DNA from: Anodontia alba
Lineage: Eukaryota > Mollusca > Bivalvia > Lucinida > Lucinidae
DNA: 64,000 bases
NCBI GenBank assembly: GCA_964016985.1
Contig: OZ024834.1
Coordinates: forward strand, 82,558,289-82,622,288
Direction of reading: 5' to 3'
This document shows, piece after piece, positions 1 to 11,809 of this stretch. Numbering within the stretch: position 1 is the first letter of the stretch; each line of letters starts with the position of its first letter. A model generated the notes under the pieces. That model searched no databases. It had not been told where the DNA came from and saw only the letters and a list, made by a program, of their open reading frames with translations. A program made the position numbers and the translations under genes.

Positions 1-208
1 CTGTAATATTCTTCACGTCCCCTAACAGCGCCTTAAGCGACACTCTATGTACTCTAGTAGTCACAAAGGACCAGAGAATTTAAAAACTAGCACTATATGG
101 AAACACAGAGCGACGTCTTACGACCTCTTCTCAAGCAAATAAACGACAGCGGTAACAAAATATTGAGAAGTAGGGATCATTTGAAAACACAGAACAGCTC
201 GAAACAAG

Positions 209-581
209 AATAAAAGCACGGACAGCACTGGAGGGTCATTGTCTCTGAGTGTAGGCAGGGAAAATGGTCCTGAACGGGGACTTAACACTGTTTCATAATT
301 TTCATTCGACCATTAGCTTCCTTTAATTTAAGCTAACAGTGCAGACCCCGATCAGACGCTGCGTTCTGCCAATGTCCCAGTCCAGGTTTTACAGATAACC
401 ATCTTTACATTGCATTTTGACGTCGCAGCGACAAGAATAGTGCGGCTATTAATAACCGTTACCTGGATTTCATCTAACGCGCGATTTGATTACAATGGTC
501 AGTGATAATCACGTGGACAACTATCCTAAGGAAATTTGGCGTTTGTATTCTATGGATCGATTGTAAACAATCGACCCAAAA
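209..581 (+). mobile_element. Family G element, copy 1
   Basis: Starts with the family head (consensus AATCAAAGCACTGACAGCAC) and ends at TTGTAAACAATCGACCC. The body carries the diagnostic GACGTCGCAGCGACAAGAATAG and CCGTTACCTGGATTTC blocks seen in ten other places in the window. The right arm of the internal GCAGACCC/GGGTCTGC hairpin is missing, so this copy is internally deleted. Non-coding; class unknown. Confidence 0.75.
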
Positions 582-713
582 ACATAGATGACCCGGTTTG
601 TTTGGGTCTGTTCATGAAGAATAACGAACAAATGCAACCCTCAAGTCCCCTAGTAGCTTTGTGTGGACTGTTTTAATATTTTAATGTATGAGCTCAACTG
701 ACGTGAATGACCA

Positions 714-931
714 GGGCCCAGTTGTTCAAAGCTAACGTTGTCGTTAGTTAACGATTCGTTAAAATTTGCATCGAGTGATACGCAAATATGCTGAAATCTT
801 TTGCTGAAAAAATGTGAGTACATTTTTCAGCAAAAAATATCAGAATATTGTGTATTGAATCCGCTAGAACAGTTAACGAAATGACCCTTAACGAGCTCGT
901 TAAGCTAACGACGCTTTGAACAACTGGGCCC
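714..931. mobile_element. Family J foldback MITE, copy 1
   Basis: Begins GGGCCCAGTTGTTCAAAGC and ends with its reverse complement GCTTTGAACAACTGGGCCC. Inner arms continue as GTCGTTAG...TTAACGA repeats, and the centre is a TTTTTGCTGAAAAA-type palindrome. A second copy lies near 35.2 kb. No coding capacity. No target duplication could be fixed by eye. Confidence 0.8.
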
Positions 932-1424
932 AGATGATTTAATACTATCAGCACAATAACGAACTGCGGGCGAAATTTTACGCCTCCACACAAAGTTTTG
1001 AAAAGTTACAGAATTCGTTTTTATAGTGAAACGACAGCTTGATAGTTTGTACTTTACACATTACTTCTTAAACTTAAGTATATCACCATAAACGACTGGT
1101 TAAGAAAGAAAGAAATGACAGGTATCCAGTTACCATTAACAAAATATTGCCCGCACCGTGAAGGGTGGTACCACGCTCACGTCAGATCACAGTGACAAGA
1201 CAGTACCAGATCAACTTTTGTTTATCTTGTAATCACTGAACCATGAACTATAATATAATGGTGATTTGAATAAATATTGTAGGAAAGGAATTTAAATTGT
1301 TGAATTATCATATTAATGATTAAGCTTTGGCAAAAAAAAATGAAATGCTCCAAGTAAAATATGTCCTCCAGGCGTATGCGGACAGCGACGGCCATGATAA
1401 GACTGCGCGTGATCATGGCATTCA
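932..1424. other. No recognised feature
   Basis: About 490 bases with only short chance ORFs, no repeat that I can match elsewhere in the window, and no RNA gene. Confidence 0.5.
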
Positions 1425-1703
1425 CATCACGAAAACGTGCCTATATAATATTGACCCCCTTAAACCCACTTTTGCGTAGTAAAACTGGGGTTTACAGGGG
1501 TATACATTATTTTTCTTATTCCTGCTCAAAAATATAGATTGTGGGTACTCGTTAGATCCGCCTCGCCGAGGCGGTTCTAACGAGTATCCACAGTCTATGT
1601 TTTGAGAAGAAGTATGAAACATATCATAATTTTTTTATCTGAAAATTTTCAGTTTTTGGAGGTGACTTTTTCTATATATTTGAATACGTATGTTTTCGTA
1701 ATG
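1425..1703 (-). mobile_element. Family A foldback MITE, copy A1
   Basis: Opens CATCACGAAAACGTGCCTAT and closes TGTTTTCGTAATG. In order it has a terminal inverted repeat, a side hairpin (AAACCC..GGGGTTT around TAGTAAAAC), a central palindrome GGGTACTCGTTAGA..TCTAACGAGTA with GCC at the tip, and the second TIR. No ORF. It lies 99 bp from copy A2 in the opposite orientation. Confidence 0.9.
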
Positions 1704-1802
1704 AATGTCCGCTTAGAAGTTAAATTTGGCATTGTACATGTAGCATGTACCAATTTACAGCAAAGGCCCTGATGTGATACAGCCCATGCGCACGAAGATC
1801 TG

Positions 1803-2080
1803 CATTACGAAAACACGCCTATTCAAATATATTGAAAATTTTACAATCAAAAATTGAAAATTTTCATATAAAAAATTCTGATATTTTTCATATTCCTGCT
1901 CAAAACATAGATTGTGGGTACTCGTTAGAACCGCCTTGGCGAGGCAGTTCTAACAAGTACCCACAATCTATGCTTTTTAGCAAAATAAGAAAAAATAATG
2001 CATACCCTGTAAACCCCCGTTTTACTATATAAAAGTGGGGTTTAATGGGGTCAAAATTATATAGGCGTATTTTCGTGATG
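1803..2080 (+). mobile_element. Family A foldback MITE, copy A2
   Basis: Full length, CATTACGAAAACACGCCTAT to ATTTTCGTGATG. The tip is GGC, and the arms have picked up a few mismatches (GCCTT against GAGGCA), so this palindrome is older or less homogenised than that of A5. Forms a divergent pair with A1. Confidence 0.9.
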
Positions 2081-2137
2081 AATTTGAGCATTTCAGCAGT
2101 CCATAGGTTTACCCAAAACAGTAAGTGCAAAAAACAA

Positions 2138-2177
2138 ATAATAATAATAATTATAATAATAATAATAATAATAATAA
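2138..2177. repeat. AAT/ATA trinucleotide microsatellite
   Basis: About 40 bp of uninterrupted or once-interrupted AAT units. Gives the artificial poly-Asn/poly-Ile reading frames on both strands. Confidence 0.95.
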
Positions 2178-2425
2178 ATGTCACATATGTCAGTACTGGT
2201 TTATATATAGGTTTATCCTGATCACTTTTTTAGTTTTGTTCGTATATAATTATAAAAATAAAAATAAATGTCACAAATGTCAGTACTGGTTTCAATATAG
2301 GTTTATCTTGATCACTTTTTAGTTTTGTTCGTATATAATAGTAAAAATAAAAGTAAATGTCATAAATGTCACAAATGTCGTAGGTTTAACCTGATCACTT
2401 TCCAGTTTTGTTCGTATATATACAA
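2176..2425. repeat. Tandem repeat, three units of about 83 bp
   Basis: Three successive diverged units each carry AAATGTCA, CAGTACTGGTTT (lost in unit 3), GGTTTATC, TGATCACTTT and AGTTTTGTTCGTATATA. The units have drifted, with the third shortened. The preceding AAT microsatellite abuts unit 1. Confidence 0.8.
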
Positions 2426-2689
2426 CATAAGATTTTCGAGGAAATGCACGATGTGTGAACGAGCTTGGGTGTTCGACATTGCGTACCTCCACTCTAGGTT
2501 TTCATGTGTTTGACTCAATTAGTTTCTTATAGTGGTCGCAGTTCCGTGAAAGCAACATATTTACTATACTTCCTAGTTGAAACAGAATAACAACAACCAG
2601 ACCGTGCATCCGTATACACTAAAATCAATGTCCGCGCTGGGTGCGCCATAAATTATGGACAGTGGGCTGTGTATGCCCCAGAGTACGAA

Positions 2690-2990
2690 TGTGGCTATAG
2701 CTCGAGCTCTATGCCGATATCGTTTAACGCGTAACGTGGTAAAAAGGCCCTAATGCCAGAGGCGAACAGCGAAGGCCCAGATAAGCATGCGAATCCGTGC
2801 AGTCTGTTCTGAGCATTATCAGTTCGTCGACAAATACTACAATATCCATTTATTCTGTGAGCGGACAACGAAGGGCCCTTATGCAATTTGGAGAAAACTC
2901 AGATCCTGATCAGCCTAGCTGATCAGGATCTGCGTTTTCACCAAATTGCATAAGGGCCCTTTTCGTTCGTTACGCATCATATGGCATAAA
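2690..2990. mobile_element. Family H-like foldback element with a long hairpin
   Basis: The left part has the GCGAACAGCGAAGGCCCAGAT and CAGTCTGTTCTGA motifs of family H. The right part is a hairpin at 2871-2961 with AAGGGCCCTTATGCAATTTG arms closing on CTGATCAGCCTAGCTGATCAG. No ORF of interest. Confidence 0.65.
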
Positions 2991-3589
2991 TCATTTTTTG
3001 AGGGGCATTATATGAATGATAGTTATCAAGTGCGAGGGTCATTAATTTTATTTTACAGAGTTATACATATAATAAGATTATAAGATGCTTCGACCCTCAT
3101 CTTGCTGTTTGCACGGGGTGAGACGTGGGATTCCTACTTCAATGCATCTCAAAACCTCCAGAAACAAGGCTTCTGGGTTTTCCAACAGCCAGCCATGCAC
3201 TCTGCCTATACTCTGAATCAACGAAAGAAATCAAATCCGTCCTTCAATATCCACATTGCGCGCTAATCTCTTGAAGTTCCGAAAGAAATACCAGTTTGTA
3301 ACGTGATTGTTGGTCATCATGTGGCGGTCATGTGATTACGGCTGATCCACTTGAAGCAAAGCTTGACTAGTCATTCTAGTGGTACACATGTGCGAGTCTG
3401 GGAAACGGCGAAAAAAAATGAGTGCGCAGGTAAGGGTATCCCATCCGAACAATCAAATGAAAAGCTCGCGGAGTTTTGCAGCAATCGCGGAACTCTATCC
3501 CCCAACCCCAAGGCACTGGCTAAGGGTTCCTTGGCATGAAATGACAACACGGTATGAAACTGTCTCGAAAGACAAAACTACAAAACTTC
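2991..3589. other. Unassigned stretch upstream of a mariner remnant
   Basis: No clear homology within the window. Part may be the decayed 5' portion of the transposase that follows, but I could not align DNA-binding motifs. Overlapping 60-75 aa ORFs look like chance. Confidence 0.4.
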
Positions 3590-3903
3590 CTCGAAAACAA
3601 TGACAATGCCCCCTCCCATGCCGCCTCATCCACAGTAGATCTTATCAACTCCTTCAAGGCACTTGTTGTCCGACCCTCTCGTACAGCACAGACCTTGCCC
3701 TATGCAACTTTTATTTGTTTCCAGAACTGAAAACAGGCTCGCTGGAAACAAATATGAGACCAGGGCGGCTTTGACTTCAGCTGTAATTGGTATCTCAGCC
3801 GTAGGTCTACTTCATGGTCCGCAGAGGGAATATAAAAGCTCCAACGAAGATGGCAAAAATACATAGACGCAGGTGGAGAATACTTTGAACAAGAGAAAAA
3901 ATA
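3590..3903 (+). pseudogene. Mariner-type transposase remnant, C-terminal part
   Basis: Three frames must be spliced to follow it. NNDNAPSH near 3597-3620 matches the second catalytic Asp block of mariner transposases (HDNAPSH). YSTDLALCNFYLFPELK near 3690-3740 matches YSPDLAPCDFYLFPxLK, but the third catalytic Asp is now Asn. RWQKYIDAGGEYFEQ just before 3903 matches the family's usual C-terminus. Frameshifts and stops separate these blocks, so no active enzyme is possible. It is a different, older lineage than the copy near 60 kb. Terminal repeats were not identified. Confidence 0.7.
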
Positions 3904-4042
3904 ATATTTGAAAAATATTCAATGGTTTTTGAGAAAGAGCAAAAAGCCCGGATATTTTTCGAGCGCCCATCGTAGGCCCAGACCAAGGTCGTCTCCTTCT
4001 ATACATACTACAGTAGCCATAGCCCCAGATAAGCGGAGGTAT

Positions 4043-4174
4043 CAACAAAATATTTTTCTTATTTCTCTATTAAAACATATGTTGTGGGTACTCATTAGAA
4101 GCGCCTCGGCGAGGCGCTTCTAATGAGTACCACAACATATGTTTTCGTGGAGAAATAACAAAAATATCTTAAGA
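4043..4174. mobile_element. Family B foldback element, copy B1
   Basis: Central palindrome at 4072-4145: AAAACATATGTTGTGGGTAC then TCATTAGAAGCGCCTC, tip GGC, and the mirrored arm. Outer arms AAAATATTTTTCTTATTTCT and AGAAATAACAAAAATAT also pair. The core matches family A except for covarying bases (A/T for G/C, G/C for C/G), while the outer arms differ. Confidence 0.75.
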
Positions 4175-4194
4175 TTTTGGTTGAAAAAAAGTGC

Positions 4195-4290
4195 CTTATC
4201 TGGAGCCATGATAAGCTACAGACTATGTAAGCAAGCAATGCGCAGTCTGGTCTAGGCATATGCGAATTCTGATCAAGACTTTCGTTGCTC
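4195..4290. mobile_element. Family H fragment
   Basis: Contains CTTATCTGG, CAATGCGCAGTCTGGTCTAG and TCTGATCAAGACTTTCGTTG, the GCGCAGTCTGATC vocabulary of family H, but only one hairpin arm is clear. Confidence 0.45.
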
Positions 4291-4299
4291 GCATATAGC

Positions 4300-4988
<689 letters not shown>

Positions 4989-5295
4989 CATTACGAAAAC
5001 ATGCCTATTCAAATACACTGAAAATTTTACCCCCCAAAAAATGGCAATTTTTCAGATAAAACATTCTGATATTTTTCATATTTCTGCTCAAAACATAGAT
5101 TGTGGGTACTCGTTAGAACCACCTTGCCGATTGTGGGTACTCGTTAGAACCGCCTTGCCGAGGCGGTTCCAACGAGTACCCACAATCTATGTTTTGAGCA
5201 GAAATAAGAAAAATAATGCATACCCCTGTAAGCCCCAGTTTTACTATATAAAAGTGGGGTTTAAGGGGGTCAAAATTATATAGGCATGTTTTCGT

Positions 5296-5299
<4 letters not shown>
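4989..5299 (+). mobile_element. Family A foldback MITE, copy A3, inserted in GA tract
   Basis: CATTACGAAAACATGCCTAT to TTTTCGTAATG, flanked on both sides by GA repeats. It is about 32 bp longer than other copies because part of the left palindrome arm (ATTGTGGGTACTCGTTAGAA) occurs twice at about 5100-5150. The target duplication cannot be read inside the microsatellite. Confidence 0.92.

Positions 5300-5349
<50 letters not shown>
5300..5349. repeat. (GA)n microsatellite, right part
   Basis: 25 GA units immediately after A3. With 4936-4988 it probably formed one tract before insertion. Confidence 0.95.
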
Positions 5350-5351
<2 letters not shown>

Positions 5352-5590
5352 TATAATACATTTTCTACGGAAATATCTAATCCAATTAAATAATTGTGCC
5401 CCGGGTTCCTCTTTACAGTCTTACCTGACACACTTTGGTTCCCATGCAGTGCATATAAAAATTATTTCTTCCATGCTCATACGCAGTGGCTCCTAAAAGT
5501 TCAGTGAAAGTAATTTGAAAGCTAAAATTCTGGTCCTTTGCGTTAAACGCAGTATCAAAGCGTTTGCATTTTCACAAATGAATATCCTGT

Positions 5591-5993
5591 AATCAAAGCA
5601 CTGACAGTAAAGGTGGGTCGACTTCTCTGAGTGTAGGCTAGGATAATGGTCCGGAACGAGGACTTCTAAAGGCCGTTTCATTTAACCCTTAACTTCCTGT
5701 AACTTAAGCAAACAGTGCAGACCCTGATCAGACGCCACGTTCTGTGGTGTCTGATCTGGGTCTGCACTGTTGGCCAATGTCCCAAATATCCATGTCAAGG
5801 TTTTACAGACAACCCTCTATCAACAGCGCTCTGACAAAAACAGCGAAGAACAGCGGGGCTATAAATAACCGTTACTTGGATTTCGTCTAACGCGCAGTTT
5901 AATTACATTGGGTCGATGATAATCACGTGGACAACAACCTTAAGGAAACTTTGGTATATGTATACAATGGCTCAGTTGTAAACAATCTGCCCG
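5591..5993 (+). mobile_element. Family G element, copy 2
   Basis: Near-complete copy: AATCAAAGCACTGACAG head, GGTGGGTCGACTTCTCTGAG, hairpin GCAGACCCTGATCAGACGCC..GGTGTCTGATCTGGGTCTGC, CAGCGAAGAACAGCGGGGCT, and tail TTGTAAACAATCTGCCC. Confidence 0.85.
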
Positions 5994-6539
5994 TTTCTAT
6001 TTTTTTTTCCCCAATGAACATCCTAAAAACAGGACTAAAATACTTTTTCTCTACCTTTTGTTTCCCAATCCAGATTAATTAAAATCGCATCTATTCTACA
6101 GAAATGATCAAGGTGAAAAACGTATACAATACAGATTTTGTTCGTTTACAAAATTGTGATTTAAAAAAGGATACATATTTCAAAAACCGATGTGCTGAAA
6201 ATGATGACATAAGAAACCTTGTCAGCAGACAATGCACCGTGAATTTGCACTTCTCTTTCTTAGACTGTCTCTCCGCAAAGCTAACTGCAAAACATACTTG
6301 ACTGATTTATAAAAATGCCAGTGCCTACTCAAAGATGATAATCTTTATTGAAGTTTGATTTAAAATTCACCGAACCTTGGAATGTAACTAAAATGTTTAT
6401 TTAAATTACTTTAGCATACGATTACGAGTGTTCATGCTTTCATGTGTGATAAAGATCTTACTGTTTCGAGACAAAATTGACATGCAACAGTTTCATTACA
6501 GTGATAAGTTTGTACCGGCATTCGACGTGCGTTCATTGA
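5994..6539. other. No recognised feature
   Basis: One 65-codon ORF (6104-6301) with no recognisable motif. No repeats matched. Confidence 0.5.
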
Positions 6540-6818
6540 CATCAAGAAAACATACCTATACAATGTTGACCCCCTTAAACCCCACTTTTATATAGTAAAA
6601 CTGGGGTTTACAGGGGTATACATTATTTTTCTTATTTTTGCTCAAAACATTGATTGTGGGTACTCGTTAGAACCGCCTCACCAAGGCGGTTCTAACGAGT
6701 ACCTACAATCTATGTTTTGAGCAAAAATATGAAAAATATAAGATTTTTTTTATCTGAAAATTTTCATTTTTTGGGGGTAAAATTCTCAATGTATTTGAAT
6801 AAGCGTGTTTTCGTAATG
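6540..6818 (-). mobile_element. Family A foldback MITE, copy A4
   Basis: CATCAAGAAAACATACCTAT to GTTTTCGTAATG. Tip ACC with one arm mismatch (GCCTC against AAGGC). Side hairpin and AT-rich arm intact. Divergent pair with A5. Confidence 0.9.
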
Positions 6819-6986
6819 TTGAAAGGTAAGAAAAGAACTTCTAAAATAGATACATGATATACACTTTTTGTCCTATTTGTATAATATTATCCTGCAAAAT
6901 TTGTAATGGAATCTTTTTTTTTTCTTCGTTTTTATTAAAATGAGGTAGACGTCATCAGTACTATACGTTTTTTTCAGAGGTAGCTT

Positions 6987-7269
6987 CATTACGAAAACAT
7001 GCCTATTCAAATATACTGAAAAATTTCACCACCAAAAACTGAAAGTTTTCAGACAAAAATTCTGATATTTTTCATATTTCTGCTCAAAACAGAGATTGTT
7101 GGTACTCGTTAGAACCGCCTCGCCGAGGCGGTTCTAACGAGTACCCACAATCTATGTTTTTGAGCAGAAATAAGAAAAATAATGCATATCCTGTAAACCA
7201 CGCTTTTACTACATAAAAGTGGGGTTTAAGGGGGGGGGGTCAAAATTATATAGGCATGTTTTCTCGATG
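6987..7269 (+). mobile_element. Family A foldback MITE, copy A5
   Basis: Full length with a nearly perfect palindrome (tip GCC). A G-run (GGGGGGGGG) has grown next to the right side hairpin. Ends TTTTCTCGATG. Confidence 0.9.
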
Positions 7270-7968
7270 CATAAGGGTTTTATTTTTGGATACGTTCTTA
7301 TTGTATGAAGCAGTTCATTCTTAAAAGTATCAACTCAATACACTTCAGTGATTCGTGTGTATTTATTTCATAATTTTAAATCAAACTATTTAACAAAAAC
7401 AGGCGTTTTCTGATATTTTGATCCAGCAGTCAGATTTAACCATACGTACTAGCACAATCTGCTCCTGGAACATTCCATGATGACATGGACCTGGTTTTAC
7501 TATGAAGACTGAAGTAGGTCCAACAGGTAGACTACCTTCAAAAAAAAAAAGCATTATTCGTACTTAATATTCTGAGATCCAAAAAACCATGTACGTCTTG
7601 AAATTATTTATATTCATATAATGTTGACCATGAACTCTATCGTTTCTAAGTCTATGTCTGCCCAAACATGGACAGCATGCATCATGCACGTAACGCACGG
7701 CTCATTGATTTCATACCTTGCGACTCTTAAACAATTACATACATATTCTCTATTCTCCTGAGAAAATAAGTGAAACACCATTATGTAAAAAAAAGAAGCA
7801 CAGAAGCGGAAAACCAAAACACTAGATATCGGAAAAAATGGTTTTACGTAACTCGACAAACGCCATACAGTCATATATCCATTGTCATTTAGTTACCTCA
7901 TAAACGCAGTTACTCTCATCGGAATTTACTGTAAATGCAGGTAGCGAACAGTTCTACATGCCTGCATA
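7270..7968. other. No recognised feature
   Basis: AT-rich. One minus-strand 86-codon ORF (7614-7874) without recognisable motifs. No repeat matched within the window. Confidence 0.5.
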
Positions 7969-8273
7969 TACAGTGAACCCTCGTTACAACGACAGCATTT
8001 GTTCCCAAAGACGTTGCCATTAAAATGAATTTGCTGTTGTACAGAATACTTAATGAGCAGATTGAAATGTAAGAAAGGTCTTTTTTTGTTCTAAATTCCT
8101 CATAAAACCTCTCTGAGGCGATTCTAACAAATATCTAAAACATATGTTTCTTTAAAGTATTGAGTACAATATTCTTGCATTATTTGTGACTCATTGTTAT
8201 CTCTTACGCGAAGGTTTATTGACAGTCAAATTGTCACTATAACGAATTTTGTTGTATCGAGTGTCGGTCTGTA
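7969..8273. mobile_element. TA-flanked MITE with partial shared core
   Basis: Left end TACAGTGAACCCTCGTTAC and right end, read in reverse, TACAGACCGACACTCGATAC form an imperfect terminal inverted repeat of Tc1/mariner-MITE type with TA flanks. At 8113-8130 it holds GAGGCGATTCTAAC, one arm of the palindrome core shared by families A-C. Confidence 0.6.
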
Positions 8274-8850
8274 CTTTGCATATTTGCCTGTGGCCGGTGC
8301 AGCAGAAAGAATGTGAAGATGCAAAGCCTCTTGGTCGGTTATTCTAAACATGTAATCCTCATTGAATGTGATATTTCTCAAAATGTGTGTATTTATACTG
8401 TCTGACAATGTATATCAATGAAGGTACAAAACATGCATGTGTAAATTACAACGGTTTGTGGATTTCATATATCTTGCTGACAAATATTACGTGGAATTAA
8501 TGACTTATGTTGGCTTCCGTGTTGCAACAACGTAAAGTGTTCCAGCTTTCTCGAACTAATGAGACTTTGTATATCTAAGACAAAAATTAAATCATTTGTC
8601 TGTCTCATGCCAAATGCCATTAAACTCTTAGACTTTGGTGTAACAAAGATTTCGTTTCCAAGATTTCAAGTACCCATTAAACAATTTTAAATTGGCCTAA
8701 ATTACTACTCGTCTTTGCCAGTTATATGGGAACAGTCTGTATAGAAATTAGATGAATATGTGCAGATCCATCACAAGATTGTATCATTTATAAGTTCTGC
8801 CCCAACCAATTCCTCCTTTTTACTTCATCATGTCGGGAGTCTGAGATTGA
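8274..8850. other. No recognised feature
   Basis: No coding or repeat signal that I can support. Confidence 0.5.
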
Positions 8851-8886
8851 GGGGGGGCGTGTGGGGTGGGGGGTGGGGGTGGGGGG
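8851..8886 (+). repeat. G-run cluster, potential G-quadruplex
   Basis: At least five runs of four to seven G within 36 bases. The spacing fits the usual G-quadruplex pattern. Function unknown. Confidence 0.7.
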
Positions 8887-8940
8887 TAACCTGAATTCTG
8901 AAGACATCAAGCATTTCTTTTTATGTTTGAGTTACAATAA

Positions 8941-9085
8941 TTAATGAAATCCTTTATTTATTAAATTCGCCTTTAATTGCCGGAGCTGTTCTTTGCACCA
9001 GTATATTAGAATGTCCCATACAAGATTCCCATAAGGCGTACCCATAGTGCCTGCCTGTACTACTAACGGTTCTGAAGTTGAAAAT
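8941..9085 (-). CDS. Unrecognised open segment, possible 3' exon or decayed element
   Basis: On the minus strand a frame reads VVQAGTMGTPYGNLVWDILI and continues through YWCKEQLRQLKANLINKGFH to a stop. It is preceded by TTTTCAACTTCAG, which resembles a splice acceptor. Composition looks more protein-like than neighbouring frames, but I do not recognise a family, and upstream it runs into family A sequence. It could equally be a fragment of an unrecognised retroelement. Confidence 0.2.
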
Positions 9086-9129
9086 TTTAATTTTAATCTG
9101 CTGACAATAAAATACAACAGATAACATTT

Positions 9130-9406
9130 CATTACGAAAACACGCCTATTCAAATATATTGAAAATTTTATCACCAAAAAAAATGAAAATTTTCAGGTAA
9201 AAATTCGGATAGTTTTCATATTTCTGCTCAAAACATAGATTGTGGGTACTCGTTAGAACCGCCTCAGAGGCGGTTCTAACGAGTACCCACAATCTATGTT
9301 TTGAACAGAAATAAGGAAAATAATGTATACCCCTGTAAACCCCAGTTTTACTATATAAAAGTGGGGTTTAAGGGGGTCAAAATTATATAGGTATGTTTTT
9401 GTGATG
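9130..9406 (+). mobile_element. Family A foldback MITE, copy A6
   Basis: Complete ends. The palindrome tip is shortened to a single A (GCCTC-A-GAGGC) and the arms are otherwise perfect. Confidence 0.9.
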
Positions 9407-9938
9407 TAAAAATAGTTTTCTTCCATCTGAATAAAATGTTAAGCCTTATTTTCTATGTAAATAAGAGAAATATGACAAGATTTGTAGAGCTATCTGAAAG
9501 AGAAAGTGTTAATTCAAAAAAAGCTGAATTGTCACTGAACATCCGTCATTACGTTAATTGCAACCTGTGTATTTTAACACCTCTATAACCTCCTCCCCAT
9601 GCAGCCCAAACCCCACACCCAGGATCACCGGTTTTACGCTGTAAGTAGAAGAAACTGAGGAAGTATTCTTATGGAGAAACTTCCGTAATAAACTGGACAG
9701 CTACTATCATGTTTTGACAGCGTCATTTAAAAAATGAGGAAGTAAGAATGTCACACAAACAAAATATTTTATGTGCTTTTTATGTTTATCTGAATTAAAT
9801 GGGTCCGAATTCCAGACATTCTGCGTGCTAACAAACTTATACATATAAGCATCTTGTTAGCCCAGCCTATACCCTATTTCCTAATTTGCCGTTACAATGT
9901 TAAAACAACAATAGCTATTCTTGACAGTGCAACTTCAC
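9407..9938. other. No recognised feature
   Basis: No gene or repeat seen. Confidence 0.5.
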
Positions 9939-9978
9939 AAAAAAAAAAAACAAAAAAAAAAAAAAAAAAAAGAAAAAA
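9939..9978 (+). repeat. Poly-A tract
   Basis: About 40 bp, nearly pure A. It directly precedes a truncated family G copy but is not clearly its tail. Confidence 0.9.
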
Positions 9979-9988
9979 CTTTAGTTTG

Positions 9989-10137
9989 TGACGTCACAGT
10001 GACAAGAATAGCGCGGCTATAGATAACCGTTACCTGGATTTCGTACAAAAGCGCGACTTGATTTCATTGGTCAATGATAATCATGTGGACAACAACCTTA
10101 AGGAAATCTTGGTGTTTGTAAACAATCGAGCCAAAAA
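9989..10137 (+). mobile_element. Family G element, copy 3, 5'-truncated
   Basis: Only the right third remains: GACGTCACAGTGACAAGAATAG, CCGTTACCTGGATTTC, and tail TTTGTAAACAATCGAG. Confidence 0.75.
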
Positions 10138-10184
10138 CTATAGTTTGTAAAGATAAATAATGTAAAATGAGCAGCCAAGGCACA

Positions 10185-10345
10185 GAATTTCCTACCAGAT
10201 TGCGTGTGCCCAGCGATGACTCAGATCAGCCTTCGCATCCGCGCAGTCTGATCAGAGTTTTCGCAGGACAGTTTATTGGTAGCCTAGCTCTCAAATCTTC
10301 GCTGGTCGCACGTGCGATCTTGTAGGAAATGCTATGCCCCGATTC
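10185..10345. mobile_element. Family H foldback element, copy 1
   Basis: Outer arms ATTTCCTACCAGATTGCGTG and the reverse of GCGATCTTGTAGGAAAT pair. The inside holds CAGCGATGACTCAGATCAGC, a GCATCCGCGCAGTCTGATCA hairpin and CTTCGCTGG. Confidence 0.7.
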
Positions 10346-10628
10346 ATTTCATCTGAAGCAAGAGAAATGGACTCTTGTTGTGGTAGTGATCAGAAAGACT
10401 GTATGCTTGCCTGAGCTTCTGTTTTTGTTGACTAGGACGGTGAAAATTTTCTTATAGATACCTGGCTAGGTTGCACTGACGAAATGGTCAAATTGCGCAT
10501 TCTAATTTGATACAGATAATCATTTCAGATATGCTATCAAAGAGCGTTAGGCTTCATTTGTATTCAAAATTCGGCGCCGACGTGTTTTAAAGCGAAATGC
10601 TTTAACACGGTGCAATACATTGATCTGG

Positions 10629-10862
10629 AACGTGATAAAAAGGTCCGTAACGCATATGCGGGAAATGTTGGCACATATCAGCCTACGCATGCGCAGTGAC
10701 GAGAATTCTCGCTGTCATTTGAACCATTTGAGCCGTACTGTCAGAAAATGTACCTTCAGCGAAGTCCGCCCAGCAAAGATTCAGATCAGACTGCGCATTC
10801 GCGCAGTCTGATCAGAATCTTCTCTGGGCGTAATTTGGATTGCCAAGGACCTTTATTACATG
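10629..10862. mobile_element. Family H foldback element, copy 2
   Basis: Two hairpins: CAGCCTACGCATGCGCAGTG, and the longer CAGATCAGACTGCGCATTCG / GCGCAGTCTGATCAG. Flanked by the AGCAAAGATT / AATCTTCTCTGGGCG arms typical of the family. Confidence 0.7.
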
Positions 10863-11530
10863 TTACTGGCCTTTTGTATCGTTCTGTAATATTACTTAGT
10901 TCAAATATAACAAACAACTAAATCCGATTCAAATACTATGCAGTCACTTAGTACAAACTTTTTTATGAACTTGACTTTTTATTGATTCCCACAAAATGGC
11001 TCTATTCCTTCAGTACACGTACTTAGACAAAAAATGCAGGTTTTGCGACGTTAACACTGAAAGCATAAAGGAAAATAGTAGCAGAAAAATTTCAATTTAT
11101 GAGTATTCTTTTTCAGAGAAAATAAGACTGGCATTTCATGTGAATCTTCTGCATGAAAAATAATAAAAATAATAATAATAATGTTTAAAACCGTCGTTTG
11201 CTGCATTTGTGATTTGCTAACATAATAGGGTTCGATAAATTCGGAGTTGTTTTTATATAGTGACACCAGAACCTCCGTGATAATGTAGTTTGTAGGGGGT
11301 CGGGGTCCGGCGGTTTCGATATGAAGAAAGAATGTTTAAAAAAGCCAATACAAGCATGCGCACACCAAAAATATAAAATGTTTGCAGTGTTCTGACGACA
11401 TCTAATGCAAAAACCTCAAACGAAGTCGTTATATGTACATAACTCAGTATGAAACCCTGGTTATTTATGAAAACACAACTTTTAAGTTTTATTTCACTTT
11501 TTTCTATCCTTTCCGTGTAATGACAAATAC
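10863..11530. other. No recognised gene; faint family F trace
   Basis: 11110-11165 (TTTCAGAGAAAATAAGACTG then CATTTCATGTGAAT) weakly recalls the family F centre. The rest shows nothing. Confidence 0.35.
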
Positions 11531-11809
11531 CATTACGAAAACACGCCTATTCAAATATATTGAAAATTTCACCACAAAAAAAACTGAAAGTTTTCAGATA
11601 AAAATTCGGATATTTTTCATATTTCTGCTCAAAACATAGATTGTGGGTACTCGTTAGAACCGCCTCAACGAGGCGGTTCTAACGAGTACCCGCAATCTAA
11701 GTTTTGAGCAGAAATAAGATAAATAATGTATACCCCTGTAAACCCCAGTTTTACTACATAAAAGTGGGGTTTAAGGGGGTCAAAATTGTATAGGTATGTT
11801 TTCATGATG
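11531..11809 (+). mobile_element. Family A foldback MITE, copy A7
   Basis: Complete, CATTACGAAAACACGCCTAT to TTTTCATGATG. Tip AAC. Convergent with A8, 265 bp away. Confidence 0.92.

Noticed and set aside
2871..2961. Rho-independent terminator
   Set aside because: A strong hairpin, but bacterial-type termination does not apply here; it is part of a foldback element.
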